From contig CAVXUB010000003.1 in NCBI GenBank assembly GCA_963764805.1, positions 496,001-560,000 on the forward strand: DNA of 64,000 bases, in the 5' to 3' direction. This DNA is from CAVXUB01 sp963764805 (GTDB taxonomy: Bacteria > Actinomycetota > Acidimicrobiia > Acidimicrobiales > Bog-793). Made by a program: the position numbers and the translations under genes. Positions 27,380 through 37,951 of this stretch are shown here, one piece after another. How positions within the stretch are numbered: the stretch's first letter is position 1; every line of letters begins with the position of its first letter. The notes below the pieces were generated by a model, which saw nothing but the letters and a program-made list of their open reading frames with translations, ran no database searches and had not been told where the DNA came from.

Positions 27380-28598
27380 ATGCCGGGCGCCCTCCGCGAG
27401 GTCCTCGTTGTGGGCGGCGGCCTGGCCGGCCTGAGGGCGGTCGAGGAGCTCCGCCGCCTCGGCTACGACGGGTCCCTCACGATGGTGTGCGAGGAGGCCT
27501 TGCCCCCCTACGACAGGCCGCCGCTCTCGAAGCAGTACCTGGCCGGCAAATGGGACCTCGACCGGGTGACCCTGGTCCCGGACGGCAAGCTGCAGTCGCT
27601 CGACGTCGAGATGCGGCTCGGCACGAGGGCTTCGGGTCTTGATCTCGCCAACCGGAGGATCACGCTCCAGGACGGGACCACGCTTCCCTTCGACGGGTTG
27701 GTGATCGCCACGGGCGCCACCCCCCGCCAGTTGCCAGGGGTACCCGATTCGGAGCGCCTCTTCACGCTGCGCACCCTCGACGACTCGACACGCCTGCGCC
27801 GGGCGCTCGCCGAGCCGGGAGCGAGGGTCGTGGTGGTCGGCGCCGGGTTCATCGGATCGGAGGTCGCCTCGACTGCGTCCTCGTTGGGCGCCTCGGTCAC
27901 AGTGCTCGAGGCACTGCCGGTCCCGCTGGCGCGGGTGCTCGGTGAAGAGATGGGCTCGGCATGCGCCGGGTTGCACGCCGACCACGGGGTGCGCCTCCGT
28001 ACGGGGGTCGGCGTGCTCGGCATCCGCCGGCTCGGCGGGAGTGACGGGCCGCTGGCGGTAGACCTGGCCGATGGGAGCAGCATCGAGGCCGAGGCCGTAG
28101 TCGTCGGGATCGGCGTGCGGCCGGAGACGTCCTGGCTCGAGGGCTCGGGCTTGCAGCTTTCAGACGGCATTGTCTGCGACAGCTCATTACGGGCGGCGCC
28201 AGGGGTGGTCGTGGCGGGCGACGTCGCCCGCTGGCCCCACCCCCTGATCGGCCGGGAAGTGCGTCTCGAGCACTGGGAGAACGCCACCGAGCAGGGTCGT
28301 CATGCGGCGGCGAGCTTGCTATTGGGGGAGCAGGCGGAGCCCTTCGGGACCGTTCCGTACTTCTGGTCCGACCAGTACGGGGTGAAGATCCAGTTCGTCG
28401 GCGACGCGCAGCCGGGCGACGAGCTGCGGGTGGTGGACGGGTCGGTGGCAGAGCGGCGTTTCGTGGCTTGTTATGGCAGGGGAGGGAGGCTCGTCGGTGC
28501 GCTCGCCTTCGGCAGGCCCCGACTGCTTGATGGGGTACCGGCGCCTGCTGGCGGAGGGCTCGAGCTACGAGGATGCCGTCAACCGCGAGCCCTCTTGA
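27380..28598 (+). CDS. ferredoxin reductase-type NAD(P)H/FAD oxidoreductase, frameshift near 3' end
   Basis: Two Rossmann folds: FAD site VLVVGGGLAGLRAVEEL (residues ~8-24) and NAD site VVVVGAGFIGSEVASTA (~150), plus VVAGDVARWPHP near 275, all as in rhodocoxin/putidaredoxin-type reductases. At 28525-28531 one extra base shifts the frame. The corrected end reads MGYRRLLAEGSSYEDAVNRE and stops at 28598 (~405 residues), whereas the uncorrected frame runs to 28663 over the next gene. Probably reduces a ferredoxin for the divergent P450. Confidence 0.88.
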
Positions 28599-30612
28599 TG
28601 GCCCGCGCGAAACGGGAGACCTCCGCCGCTGCCGCCTCCCGCTCATCGGCAGCGGGCTGGTAGCCGCCGTAGGCGGTCCGCTCCAGCAACGCCACCGCCG
28701 ACACGAGACCGGCCGGCGGTGAGCCCGCCAGCTTGCTCGTGTACGAGCGGAGCCCGTCGGCCGGCAGTCGTGGCGTTCCCGCCTTGGCGCCTGCGATCTC
28801 CAGGCGGCGCGCCACTCGCTCGGCCCAGCTGCGCGGCCGCCTGCGCCGCCAGCGCCGCAGCGACTCCTCACCCACGATGGCCGCAAGGAGGGGGGCGATG
28901 AGCTGCCAGGGAAGCCCGGCGGCCAGATGGCCGGCGTCGGCGAGCAGGACGGCACCCGGGTCGGGCGGCGCCAGCGGCACGTCGGCCGTGGGATCGAAGC
29001 TCTGCCATCCGACACCCGGGAACCAGACCTGCACCCAGGCGTGGGCGTCCTTGGCCTGCACCTCGTAGAGGTCGGTCAGGGGGTCGTAGGGGCCGGGCAC
29101 GTAGCCGATCGCCTCGCGGGTCGGGATCCCGAGCGTGCGCAGCATCACGGCGAGCGCCGTCGAGATCTGCTCGCAGTAGCCGACCCTCGTCCCGAACAGG
29201 AACTGGTCGACGGCGTCCACTCCCGCCGGCAGGGGCGGGATGTCCGTCGAGTAGCGCACGTGTGCGGCCATCCAGTCCTCGAGGGCGATCACCTTCGCAT
29301 AGGGGGTGCGCGAGCGGGCGGTGATCGACTCGGCGAGCGCCCGCACGCGGCCGTAGCGGTTGGCCGGCAGGGCCAGGTAGCTGGACATGCCGCTCCGGTC
29401 GACGGCGTCCGGCGCCGCCTCCATCTCCGCCGGTGTTGCCTGGTCGTCGGCAGACACCACCGTGTAGACCGCTCCCGGCGTCATAGCCACGCCGGTCCGG
29501 ATCGACCCGTCGTCGCCGATGAAGAGCTGCTTGTCCGGGAACCACACCTGCGTCGGGTAGGCGGTGGCGAAGATCAGGTTCGCCATCGGCTGGGCGACGT
29601 AGAAGGTCTGCACGTCCTTGGCGCCTGCCGGTGACCCCGCCGGGAGCGGGATCGAGAAGGGCGCCCCACCGGTGAGGCGGGTCGCGCGCAGTCCGAGCGA
29701 GCTCTTCCAGCTCTGCCCGTCCCACTCGTCATAGGTGGTCCCCAGGAAGTAGCCGGGGAGGGTGGCGCGGACGCGGAAGACGACCTGGTCGCCGAGCGCG
29801 CCGCGGACCGCGAGGTCGAGCGGCCCGGCGAAGCCTTCGTAGCCGCCCACGCCGACACGCCCGCCCGGCGCGCCGGGGGAGGATGGCGAAGCCGGATTCG
29901 ACCCACCCCCGGCGAAGCCGCCCGGATCGGGGAGGCTGAGGTAGCTGGTGAGGGCGTCGGGCAGGGTGAACACCCGCTCGGCCGTCGGCGCCGGCAACAC
30001 CGTCACGACCATTGCGGCGAGCAGCGCCACGGCGAGCAGGCTGCCGCCGACGGTCGCAGCGGGCACCCGTCGCGGCGATCCGGCGATGCTCGTCCAGGAG
30101 AGCGACATCGCCAGCACGGCGCTCACGAGCCAGAGCCCCACGAACACCGCGAAACCCTCGTCGATCGCCTGCGCACCGGCTACGGCCATCAGCGCCGCCG
30201 AGGCGGCGAGCGAGAAGAGAAGATCACGCCTCGCCGGCACGTCCACCGAGTGCAGGACCTGCACCCACACGAAGAGCCCGGCGAGGGGCAACTCGACGGA
30301 GGTGAGGGTGCCCGCCTTCGCCTCGCTCGTCAGCCTCAGCACGTAGTCGGCGAAGACGACGAGGACCGCGATCGCCAGCAGCGGCTTCACCAGAGGCACC
30401 TGCCTGTTACGGGTGAGGTACGAGAAGGTCATCCCGAACCCGACGGCGACGATCGCAGCAACTGCCGGCAGCGGGCTCAGCTCGCCGACCGACTGGCAGG
30501 CGGCGATGCCGACGAAGACGGCGACGGCGGTGACGACACGCAGCGCCGGGGAGGTCTCGGGAGGTATCGGGGCGTTGGCCCGGCGGATCACCTCGACGAC
30601 GCGGTGGCTCAT
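28579..30612 (-). CDS. transglutaminase-like membrane protein (TgpA family)
   Basis: 677 residues: about six N-terminal membrane spans, an external DUF3488-like region, then a transglutaminase domain with Cys in VGYCEQISTALAVMLR (~477), His in DAHAWVQVW (~520) and Asp in SFDPTAD (~538), and a C-terminal span. Partner of DUF58 and MoxR proteins in a conserved three-gene operon thought to act on envelope or stress functions. Its start overlaps the DUF58 stop by 4 bases. The gene end overlaps the convergent flavoprotein by 20 bases. Confidence 0.9.
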   Translation of the reverse strand: MSHRVVEVIRRANAPIPPETSPALRVVTAVAVFVGIAACQSVGELSPLPAVAAIVAVGFGMTFSYLTRNRQVPLVKPLLAIAVLVVFADYVLRLTSEAKAGTLTSVELPLAGLFVWVQVLHSVDVPARRDLLFSLAASAALMAVAGAQAIDEGFAVFVGLWLVSAVLAMSLSWTSIAGSPRRVPAATVGGSLLAVALLAAMVVTVLPAPTAERVFTLPDALTSYLSLPDPGGFAGGGSNPASPSSPGAPGGRVGVGGYEGFAGPLDLAVRGALGDQVVFRVRATLPGYFLGTTYDEWDGQSWKSSLGLRATRLTGGAPFSIPLPAGSPAGAKDVQTFYVAQPMANLIFATAYPTQVWFPDKQLFIGDDGSIRTGVAMTPGAVYTVVSADDQATPAEMEAAPDAVDRSGMSSYLALPANRYGRVRALAESITARSRTPYAKVIALEDWMAAHVRYSTDIPPLPAGVDAVDQFLFGTRVGYCEQISTALAVMLRTLGIPTREAIGYVPGPYDPLTDLYEVQAKDAHAWVQVWFPGVGWQSFDPTADVPLAPPDPGAVLLADAGHLAAGLPWQLIAPLLAAIVGEESLRRWRRRRPRSWAERVARRLEIAGAKAGTPRLPADGLRSYTSKLAGSPPAGLVSAVALLERTAYGGYQPAADEREAAAAEVSRFARAIKRARG

Positions 30613-31581
30613 CCCGCCACCGCCCTCGCGAGGCGGCGACCGGCATCCCGCCTGTCGACGACCGGGCGGCTGACTTCATGGACGGCCCCGCCGGCCGGAT
30701 GACGGCGCGGGACACCGGCGGGCTCGCGGGTGATCAGCACCACGGGCGTGCCACGGCGGAGGAGGGCGTCCACCGTGGCGAGAACGGCTTCGGCCCGCCT
30801 CTCGCCGGCGGGCTCACCCGCCGGCAGGTCGGCTCGGAGGAGCACCGTCGCGCCGTGCTCGCGCTCGGTCTCGCGGACCATCAACCCTCCGGCATGGGCA
30901 GTCGCCGGCCAGTGAACCCGGCGCGGGCTGTCACCGACCTGGTAGGGACGCACGGAGCGGAGCTCGCCTGTGCCGGCAGGTGCCGGCCGGCCGCCGCCGC
31001 CCGTGAGCGCGTGCCGCTCGCTCGCAATCGCTCAGGGGGGTGCCGAGGCGCGGTGCGACATGCAGGAGATGGGGCAGCGGCACGACCACCCGCCTGCGCC
31101 ACCAGAGCATCCCGAAGGGGTAGGCGGTGCCGAGGTCGAGGACCATGCCGGCGTGCACGCCACGACGGTCGGGGCGGAGCGTGAGCGTGACGTCTCCAAC
31201 CCCAGCCACCTGAAGACGGTCGCCGGGCGGGGACACCGGATCGATGCGTACCGGGCGGCCCGAGGAGACCCTGACTTCGAGAGGCTTGCCTGCCTCCCCG
31301 TCGAGCGGGCTCGAGACGCAATGGACGGTCAGCCTGCGGGCGGCGAACGCCGGCACCAGCATGCCGACAGCGAGGCCGGCGCCGACCAGGGCCCCCAGTG
31401 CCTGCACCCATCCGGACCCGCTCTGGTGGGCCACCGCTCCCCAGGCGAGGACCACGAGGAGGGCCGACATGACCCGTGAAGGCGCCTGCTCGGGGCGGGG
31501 GACGGCCCGCCATCTCGGCACGCCCGCACCCGCACCAACACCCGCACCCGCACCAACACCAACACCTTCTCGAGGTCTCAT
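30609..31581 (-). CDS. DUF58 membrane protein, one frameshift
   Basis: Starts ATG 31581 with MRPREGVG and a Val-Gly-Ala repeat (ACC-CGC-type repeats 31523-31566), then two membrane spans and a beta domain (LTLRPDRRGVHAGMVLDLG). One extra base near 31002-31014 shifts the frame; the continuation has the DUF58 hallmark RPYQVGDSPRRVHWPATA and ends at 30609. Corrected length ~323 residues. Middle gene of the MoxR-DUF58-transglutaminase operon. Confidence 0.82.
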
Positions 31582-31613
31582 CGCGCCGCTCGTCCGGGCC
31601 CCCACCCTGTGCC

Positions 31614-32600
31614 TCAAGGGCGCGGCGTCGGGACCTGCTCCAGCACGCCTGACACCGCGGCGGTCCCGGCGGCCAACGCGTCGGCGGGATCGGCAGCGGT
31701 CACCAGACGGTGAGCGAGGCACGGCACCGCCATCGCCTGCACGTCCTCCGGGGTGACGAACTCCCGGCCGTTGAGGACGGCATGCGCTCGGGCCGTCGCC
31801 ACCAGCGCGATCGCCGCCCGCGGGCTCGCACCCAGCCGCACGTCGGGTGCCTGGCGGGTGGCACGCGCGACTGACACGGCGTAGCCGGCAACGGCGGGAG
31901 CGACGTATACCTGCGCCGTCGCCGCCTGCGCGGCGAGCAGCGCCTCGAGCGAGGCAATCTGTGGAAGGTCCGCCAATGCCGGCTGGGCGCCCCTCGCCAA
32001 GGCAAGTCGCACCTCGGTCTCGCCGTCGGGATACCCGAGGCGGGTGGCGAGGAGGAACCGGTCCATCTGGCTCTCCACCAGCGGGTAGGTGCCGGCATGC
32101 CCGACCGGGTTCTGCGTGGCGATCACGAAGTGTGGCGAGGGCAACGACCACGACTCGCCGTCGACCGTCACCTGGCGCTCCTCCATCGCCTCCAGGAGCG
32201 CCGCTTGGCTGCGCGGAGGTGTCCGGTTGAGCTCGTCGAAGAGCAGCACGTTGGCGAACACGGGGCCGGGGCGGAAGTCCCACGTGCCGGTGTCGGACTG
32301 GTAGACGGTGACGCCGGTGACGTCCGACGGCAACAGGTCGGGGTGCCCCTGGATGCGGGCCAGGCGGGCGCCGATCGAGGCGGCGATCGCCTTGGCGAGC
32401 ATCGTCTTTCCCACCCCCGGCACGTCCTCGATGAGCAGGTGGCCGGCCGCCAGAGTGGCGACGACGGAGGCGTCGACGGCCGCCGGCGCGCCGAGGACGA
32501 CCGAGCCGAGCGCTTGGCGCAGGTCGGCCGCCAGCGTGAAGGCCGTCGCCATGTCGAGCACGCCCGCCTCTGCCGCTGCCATCGTCTCCTCGGTGGTCAC
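31614..32600 (-). CDS. MoxR family AAA ATPase
   Basis: 328 residues: Walker A EDVPGVGKTMLAKA (~60), Walker B LLFDELNRTPP (~121), sensor-1 FVIATQNPVGHAGTYPL, arginine fingers ESQMDRF, and the MoxR lid. Chaperone-like ATPase, first gene of the operon with DUF58 and transglutaminase proteins. Start GTG 32600; ATG 32582 is an alternative closer to GAGGAG. Confidence 0.92.
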   Translation of the reverse strand: MTTEETMAAAEAGVLDMATAFTLAADLRQALGSVVLGAPAAVDASVVATLAAGHLLIEDVPGVGKTMLAKAIAASIGARLARIQGHPDLLPSDVTGVTVYQSDTGTWDFRPGPVFANVLLFDELNRTPPRSQAALLEAMEERQVTVDGESWSLPSPHFVIATQNPVGHAGTYPLVESQMDRFLLATRLGYPDGETEVRLALARGAQPALADLPQIASLEALLAAQAATAQVYVAPAVAGYAVSVARATRQAPDVRLGASPRAAIALVATARAHAVLNGREFVTPEDVQAMAVPCLAHRLVTAADPADALAAGTAAVSGVLEQVPTPRP

Positions 32601-32737
32601 CGGCGTCTCGGAATCCTTCCCGCGCCGGTTCGGCGCCGGGCGATCAGTCGTGCACTGGGTGCGCTTTTGCCAGGTTACCAGGGGGGTTAGAAGGCTCGGA
32701 GGGCACTGGCGCCGATTTCGGACGGTGGCGGGGAGGA

Positions 32738-34181
32738 TCAGAACTCGAGGGCCGACAGCTCCGGCACCTGCCGCATCGCCCGCCCGCGTGCCTCCAGCCA
32801 GCGGTCGCGCTCGGCGCGGCGCCGCGGCTCGACCACGTGCCTTGGCGAGGTGGTCGAGGTCGCTTCAGCCAGGTCGCTCCATACGCCGGCAGCGATGCCG
32901 GCGAGGAAGGCCGCACCGAGTGTCGTCGCCTCCGTCACGGGTGCGATCTCCACCGGGCGCTCGGTGGCGTCCGCCAGGGCTTGGGTGAAGGTGTGGTTGG
33001 CGCTCATCCCGCCGTCCACTCGCAAGGACGCGACTGCCGCCCCACCGTCTTGCTCGGCGGCGATCAGCAGGTCGGCCCCCCGGTGGGCGATGCCCTCCAG
33101 GACAGCCCTCACCAGGTGTGCTCGCGTCGACCCCCGCGTGAGGCCGAAGAACGCTCCGCGTGCGCCGAAGTCCCACACCGGTGTGCCGAGCCCGAGCAGG
33201 GCGGGGACGAACCACACCCCGCCGCTGTCCGGCACGCTCGCCGCCACCTCGTCTGACTCGGCGGAAGCCGAGATCAGCCCGAGATCGTCCCGCAACCACT
33301 CGATGCAGGATCCTGCAGACAGCATCACGGCCTCGATGCCCCATGTCAGGATCCCCCCCGCGCGCCAGGCCACGATCGGGAAGGTGCCGGCGTCACCTCT
33401 CTGCTCGAACGTGGGCCGCTGCCCGCCGAGGCAGAGGTCGAGCATCCCGCCCGTCCCGAACGTCGCCTTGGCGAGGCCGGGGCGGATGCAGCCCTGCCCG
33501 ACGAGCGAGGCCTGCTGGTCGCCTGCGATCCCTGCGATGGGCGGTGAGCCCTCCAGCGCGCTCGCCACGCCGGCTATGCCGGTCGAGTCCACGATCCGCG
33601 GCAGCACGGCTTCGGGGATCCCGAGGGCGTCCAGGATCTGCGCGTCCCAGCCCCCGCCGTCTGCCGCGAGCAGCGCCGTGACCGCGGCATTGCTGGCGTC
33701 GGTGATGTGGGCGGAGCCCTCCGACAGCGTCCACGCCACCCAGCTGTCGACGGTGCCGAAGCACAGGTCTCGCTCTCGTCCGGGGTCGGCCATGTCGAGC
33801 AGGAAGGCGAGCTTGGTGGCGGAGGCGTTCGGCGCCACCCTGATGCCCTGCTCGCGGAGCATCAGGCAGCTCATCACCGTGCGCAGGTCCTGCCAGCCGA
33901 TGCCGGGGCCGACGGGCCGGCCGGTGCGACGTTCCCAGACGATGGTCGACGCTCGCTGGTTGGCGATGCCGACCGCCCGCACGGGACCGGAGTCGGCCAG
34001 TGTCCGGCTAGCCACCTCCAGCACGGCGTCGGCCATCTCGACCGGGTCGAACTCGACGAAACCCTGATTGGGCGAGGACGGCAACACCTGCCGGTAGGTG
34101 ACGTGGTCGACCTCTCCGTCGGTCCCCGACTGTCGCAGCCCGCACCCCGCTCGTGCCGACGTCGACCACGAGGACGCTCAC
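32738..34181 (-). CDS. glpK: glycerol kinase (FGGY family), one frameshift near the start
   Basis: GTG 34181 begins VSVLVVDVGTSGVRAA, the FGGY phosphate-binding start. One extra G in the run at 34123-34126 must be removed to continue DGEVDHVTYRQVLPSSPNQG and GIANQRASTIVWERRTG, then GDQQASLVGQGC, FGTGGMLDLCLGG and LRVDGGMSANHTFTQALAD, ending at 32738. Corrected length ~480 residues, normal. It phosphorylates glycerol to glycerol 3-phosphate. Last gene of the glycerol operon, 10 bases after the flavoenzyme. Confidence 0.85.
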
Positions 34182-34191
34182 GGGGAGCCCG

Positions 34192-35712
34192 TCACCAGGG
34201 GCGGTCGCCGAACGGCGAAGGCAGCCCGAGCTTGCCTGGGTTGAGGATCCCCTTCGGGTCGAGCTGGTCCTTCAGCCCCCGCAGCACCGAGTAGCCGGCG
34301 CCCAGGGCCTCTTCCAGGTACGGGCCCCGCACGAGGCCGATCCCGTGATGGTGGCTGATCGAGCCGCCATGTCTTCGCGTCACCTCCATCACCTTGGTCC
34401 AGCAGGCGCGGTAGAAGGACTCGGCGAAGACCTCGTCGTCGACGTCGGCGCTGCGCCCGGCGAACGTGAAGTAGATGCAGGCTCCGTCGAGGTAGGAGTG
34501 CGATTGGTGGGCGCTGGCGACCGACAGCCCGTCGACGTCGCCGAGGGCCGTCAGAACGTCGGCGTAGAGGGCGGCGAGGGCGGACCAGGGGGCGGCCACC
34601 TCGATCGTGTCGACGACGATCCCGTGCCGGACGACCGACGCCAGCGCCGAGACGTCGTTGCGGTGCCCGACCCAGCGGCCGACGATCTCGGGATCGAGCT
34701 CGGCTGCCGCCGCGCACTCCTCGGCGACGATCGTCCCCATGGCGCCGATGATCAGGTCGTCGCCCTCGTCGAGGACGATGAGCACGCAGCCGTCCTCGCT
34801 CTGGAAGTTGCGCTGCGATTCGGCACCGTCGTAGAGGCGGAGCACCGCCGGCGTGGCGCCGCGCCGAAGGATTCGCCGGCAGGCGTCGAGGCCATCGCCG
34901 AAGGTCTCGAATGCGTATGCGCATCGGCGCTCCGCCGGGGCGACAGGGTGGGCGCGGAGCACTGCGCTCGTGATCACGCCGAGAGTGCCCTCGCTGCCGA
35001 CGAACAGCTGCGTCAGGTCCGGCCCGGTGGCCGCTCGCGGCCCGGCCCCCTGCAGCGCACCGGTGCGCAGGATCGTCCCGTCGGCGAGCACCACCTCGAG
35101 CCCGGCGACGATGTCCTCGATCTTGCCGTAGCGCGTCGAGTACTGGCCGGCGCCCCGGCAGGCGAGCCAGCCGCCGACGGTCGACAGGTCGATCGACTGC
35201 GGCCAGTGGCCGATCGTCAGGCTGTGGTCCTCGCGTAGCTCGCGCTCGAGGTCCGGCCCGAACGTGCCCGCCCCGGCGGTCACGAGCAGCGAGTCGACGT
35301 CGACGGCCGATATCCCGGCGAGGCCGCAGCAGTCGAGGCTGATCCCGCCGAAGGCAGGGATGGACGAGCCGCACACGCCGCTCCGTCCCGCCCCCGGCGT
35401 GACCGGGATCCCCTCGACGTTGCAGAGAGAGAGGACACCAGCAACCTCCTGAGCGGTGGTGGGCCTCGCCACCGCTGCCGGCCGCGCCGGTACCTGTCCG
35501 AGGAGGGCCCAGCGGATGGCGAGGGGCCACCAGTCGCGGCCCGCCTCGTCGAGCGACGCATCGTCGAGGTCGACGCTCTCGCAGACTTCCCGCAGGCGGC
35601 CGAGGAACGCCCCGCTCACCTCGACCCTCGGTCCCCGCAACCTCTCGGTCAGCGACCCGTGGTCCTTTCCGAAACCGATCGGCGGCGTCGGTTCAGTGCG
35701 CACCGTGCTCAA
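34192..35712 (-). CDS. FAD-binding oxidoreductase, alkyl-DHAP synthase-like
   Basis: 506 residues, VAO/PCMH flavoprotein fold. FAD domain: RPTTAQEVAGVLSLCNVEGI and PVTPGAGRSGVCGSS, SIDLSTVGGWLACRGAGQYS; C-terminal part: ASAHQSHSYLDGACIYFTF, RRHGGSISHHHGIGLVRGP (catalytic His-rich loop ~452) and DPKGILNPGKLGLPS. These features match alkyldihydroxyacetonephosphate synthases and relatives. TTG 35712 follows AAAGGAGG and overlaps the glpD stop (TTGA). Between glpD and glpK it probably acts on a glycerol- or DHAP-linked substrate; whether it makes ether lipids is unknown. Confidence 0.88.
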   Translation of the reverse strand: MSTVRTEPTPPIGFGKDHGSLTERLRGPRVEVSGAFLGRLREVCESVDLDDASLDEAGRDWWPLAIRWALLGQVPARPAAVARPTTAQEVAGVLSLCNVEGIPVTPGAGRSGVCGSSIPAFGGISLDCCGLAGISAVDVDSLLVTAGAGTFGPDLERELREDHSLTIGHWPQSIDLSTVGGWLACRGAGQYSTRYGKIEDIVAGLEVVLADGTILRTGALQGAGPRAATGPDLTQLFVGSEGTLGVITSAVLRAHPVAPAERRCAYAFETFGDGLDACRRILRRGATPAVLRLYDGAESQRNFQSEDGCVLIVLDEGDDLIIGAMGTIVAEECAAAAELDPEIVGRWVGHRNDVSALASVVRHGIVVDTIEVAAPWSALAALYADVLTALGDVDGLSVASAHQSHSYLDGACIYFTFAGRSADVDDEVFAESFYRACWTKVMEVTRRHGGSISHHHGIGLVRGPYLEEALGAGYSVLRGLKDQLDPKGILNPGKLGLPSPFGDRPW

Positions 35713-37488
35713 GGAGCCTCCTTTGCGACAAGTGTCGATCCGCCGACCCGCTCGGCCGCAGCCATCGTGCGCGCCGCCGCCGCTGCGAAAGCGTCCACCT
35801 GTGCCTCGACCTTGGCGTGGTCCCAAGCGAGCTCGGCCGCCATCAGCTCGGCGACACGTCGTGCGGCGCGGGCGGCACCCTCGGCTTGGCGCAGCAGCGC
35901 CCGGCTTCGCCGCGAGAGGAAGTCCTCCACGGTCACCGCCATCTCGTAACGAGCGGCGTAGACGACCTCGGCCGCCAGGTGAGGCAGCCCTTCCACCAGC
36001 GGCTCGAGCAGCGACGGCTCGTCCTCGGCAAGTGCCAGCACGGCCTTCGTCTCCCCCCCGTAACGCGAGAGGAGCGCGGCGTAGGCGTCGCCGTCGATGC
36101 CGGCTGCCCGGGCGTCGCTCCCGGCGTCCCTTTCGAGCGCGGCCAGGCCCTCGGCCCCTCGCAGCTTCATGCGGCGGGTAGGCGAGCGGCCCGAAGCGGT
36201 TGCCGGCCCCAGGCGCTTGGCCCCGCCGGAGGCTCGCCGATCGAGGACGCGGCAGACCTCGTCGACGGTGTCCTCGGCCATCTTGCGATAAGTCGTGAGC
36301 TTGCCGCCGGTGATCGTCACGAGCCCGCTCGCCGACGTGAGCACCTGGTGGCGACGGGAGAGGTCTGCCGTCCGTGCGTCAGGAGGGCGCTTCCGCCCCG
36401 CCTGCATCAGCAGCGGTCGCAGGCCTGCCCATGTTCCCGTCACGTCTCCCGCCGAGACAGGCTCGCTGACCACCGCGTTGACGGCGGCGAGGATGTACTC
36501 GACGTCCTCGGGCTCCACGGCCGGATCGTCGAGCGGACCCTCGTAGTCGGTGTCGGTGGTTCCGAGGTAGGTCTGGTCGCCCCACGGGATGATGAAGATC
36601 GAGCGGCTGTCCTTGCGCACCGGCACCACGGCTGCGATGTCGCAGGGGACCTTCGACTGGGGCACGGTGAGGTGGATCCCCTTGGCCGGCCGGATCGTGG
36701 GCGGGTGCGTCGACTCGTCCAGCGAGCGCAGCTCGTCCGACCACACCCCGGTGGCGTTCACCACGACCCCTGCGCGCACCCGGAACCGCGTCGGCGCCTC
36801 CGTCCCGTCCCCGGTGCCGGCGAGGTCCTCGACGAGCGCGCCGTCTACCCGCCCTCCGCTATGGGTGAGACCCACCACGGGCAGGTAGTTGGCGGCCACG
36901 GCGCCTTGATCGAGCACCGCTGTGCGGACTATCGACAATGTGAGGCGGGCATCGTCGGCGTGGGCGTCGTAATAGAGGAAGCCCGACACGAGGCGCTCGG
37001 TGCGGAGTGTGGGGAGGTGCGCCGTCACCTGTGCGGCGTCGACCTTCTTGTGGCGCTTGCCGATCTTCCAGCCACCGGACAGGTCGTAGAGCGTCAGGCG
37101 CGACCGAGAAGCTGCGCACGATCGCCTTGTCGACGACGCCGCCCTTGCCGAACAGCGGGATCAGGAAGGGGAGCGGCGTCACGAGATGGGGAGCGTTGTG
37201 CAGGAGCCGGTGCCGTTCGAGGAGGCTCTCGTGCACGAGCCCGAACTCGCGCTGCTGGAGGTACCTGAGGCCGCCATGGATGAGTTTCGAGGACTTGGAG
37301 GAGGTGCCCGAGGCGAAGTCGCCCCGCTCGACGAGCGCGGTGCGGTAGCCGCGTGCCGCCGCGTCGAGCGCCACGCCGGCGCCGGTCACCCCGCCGCCGA
37401 CCACGAGCACGTCGAACTCCTCGGACGCCAGCCTGTCGAGGGCGAAAGCGCGGTCGAACGCCGTGTAGGGATGGTTGATTGCCGGCAC
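35709..37488 (-). CDS. glpD: FAD-dependent glycerol-3-phosphate dehydrogenase, one frameshift
   Basis: Begins MPAINHPYTAFDRAFALDRL (GTG 37488), FAD site FDVLVVGGGVTGAGVALDAA, then FASGTSSKSSKLIHGGLRYL. One extra base near 37097-37102 must be removed to continue LTLYDLSGGWKIGKRHKKV. The rest has FIIPWGDQTYLGTTDTDYEG and VTITGGKLTTYRKMAEDTVD, followed by a helical C-terminal domain ending 35709. Corrected length ~592 residues. It oxidises glycerol 3-phosphate to DHAP at the membrane. First gene of the operon. ATG 37539 is an alternative start. Confidence 0.86.
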
Positions 37489-37557
37489 CGCCGAGAGCCT
37501 GCCACAGCACACCGCTGATCCACACGTTCCGGCGACCATGCGCGCGAAACTTGAAGG

Positions 37558-37860
37558 GTGCCCTTTGCAGCCGCTCACCCGGCGAGCATCCCCGCCTCTG
37601 TCTGGGTCGCCCTCGGGCTGACCGTCGCCATCGCGGTCGGGATGGCGTACTACAGCGTGCTGCGGGCGCGCAGCCGCGCCCGCGGCCGCACGACGCCGAG
37701 CAGGTCCATTTCCTCTCGCGGCAAGGGCCTCACCCCTCAGCAGGCGGCCTTCCAGGAGGAGATGCGGGTCATGCTGCAGGCGCGCATGCTCACCCGAGAG
37801 GCGGAGAGGGAGCGGCCCGAGGGGCCCTCCGGGGGCCCGCCGCCCGCCGATATAGTGTAG
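37558..37860 (+). CDS. small single-pass membrane protein
   Basis: 100 residues from GTG 37558: one membrane span (ASVWVALGLTVAIAVGMAYY) near the N-terminus and a basic, then charged cytoplasmic tail (LTPQQAAFQEEMRVMLQARM). Divergent from glpD, upstream of rubrerythrin. No family recognised; reading frame and codon use look real. Confidence 0.5.
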   Translation: MPFAAAHPASIPASVWVALGLTVAIAVGMAYYSVLRARSRARGRTTPSRSISSRGKGLTPQQAAFQEEMRVMLQARMLTREAERERPEGPSGGPPPADIV

Positions 37861-37873
37861 AACCAGACCAAGT

Positions 37874-37900
37874 TTGGATCGATTCAAGCGAACCTGGTTC
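37874..37900. promoter_or_regulatory. two inverted repeats upstream of rubrerythrin
   Basis: TTGGATCGATTCAA (37874-37887, one mismatch from a palindrome) and GAACCTGGTTC (37890-37900, a perfect 5-1-5 palindrome) lie 52-78 bases before the rubrerythrin start. They could be operator sites for a peroxide or metal regulator; no regulator gene is adjacent. Confidence 0.4.
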
Positions 37901-37951
37901 ACAGACGATCGACGAGACCGCCGCGATGCTCGCCGGCGGGAAGGAGCTCCG

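Noticed and set aside
31523..31566. Tandem repeat as a mobile or CRISPR feature
   Set aside because: It is a coding low-complexity run (Val-Gly-Ala) at the N-terminus of the DUF58 protein. The GAGCCC run at 22301-22333 is likewise coding.
27380..37488. Programmed translational frameshifting as explanation for the many split genes
   Set aside because: Shift sites share no slippery motif, do not sit at stop codons or before hairpins, and occur in unrelated housekeeping genes; sequencing insertions are simpler.
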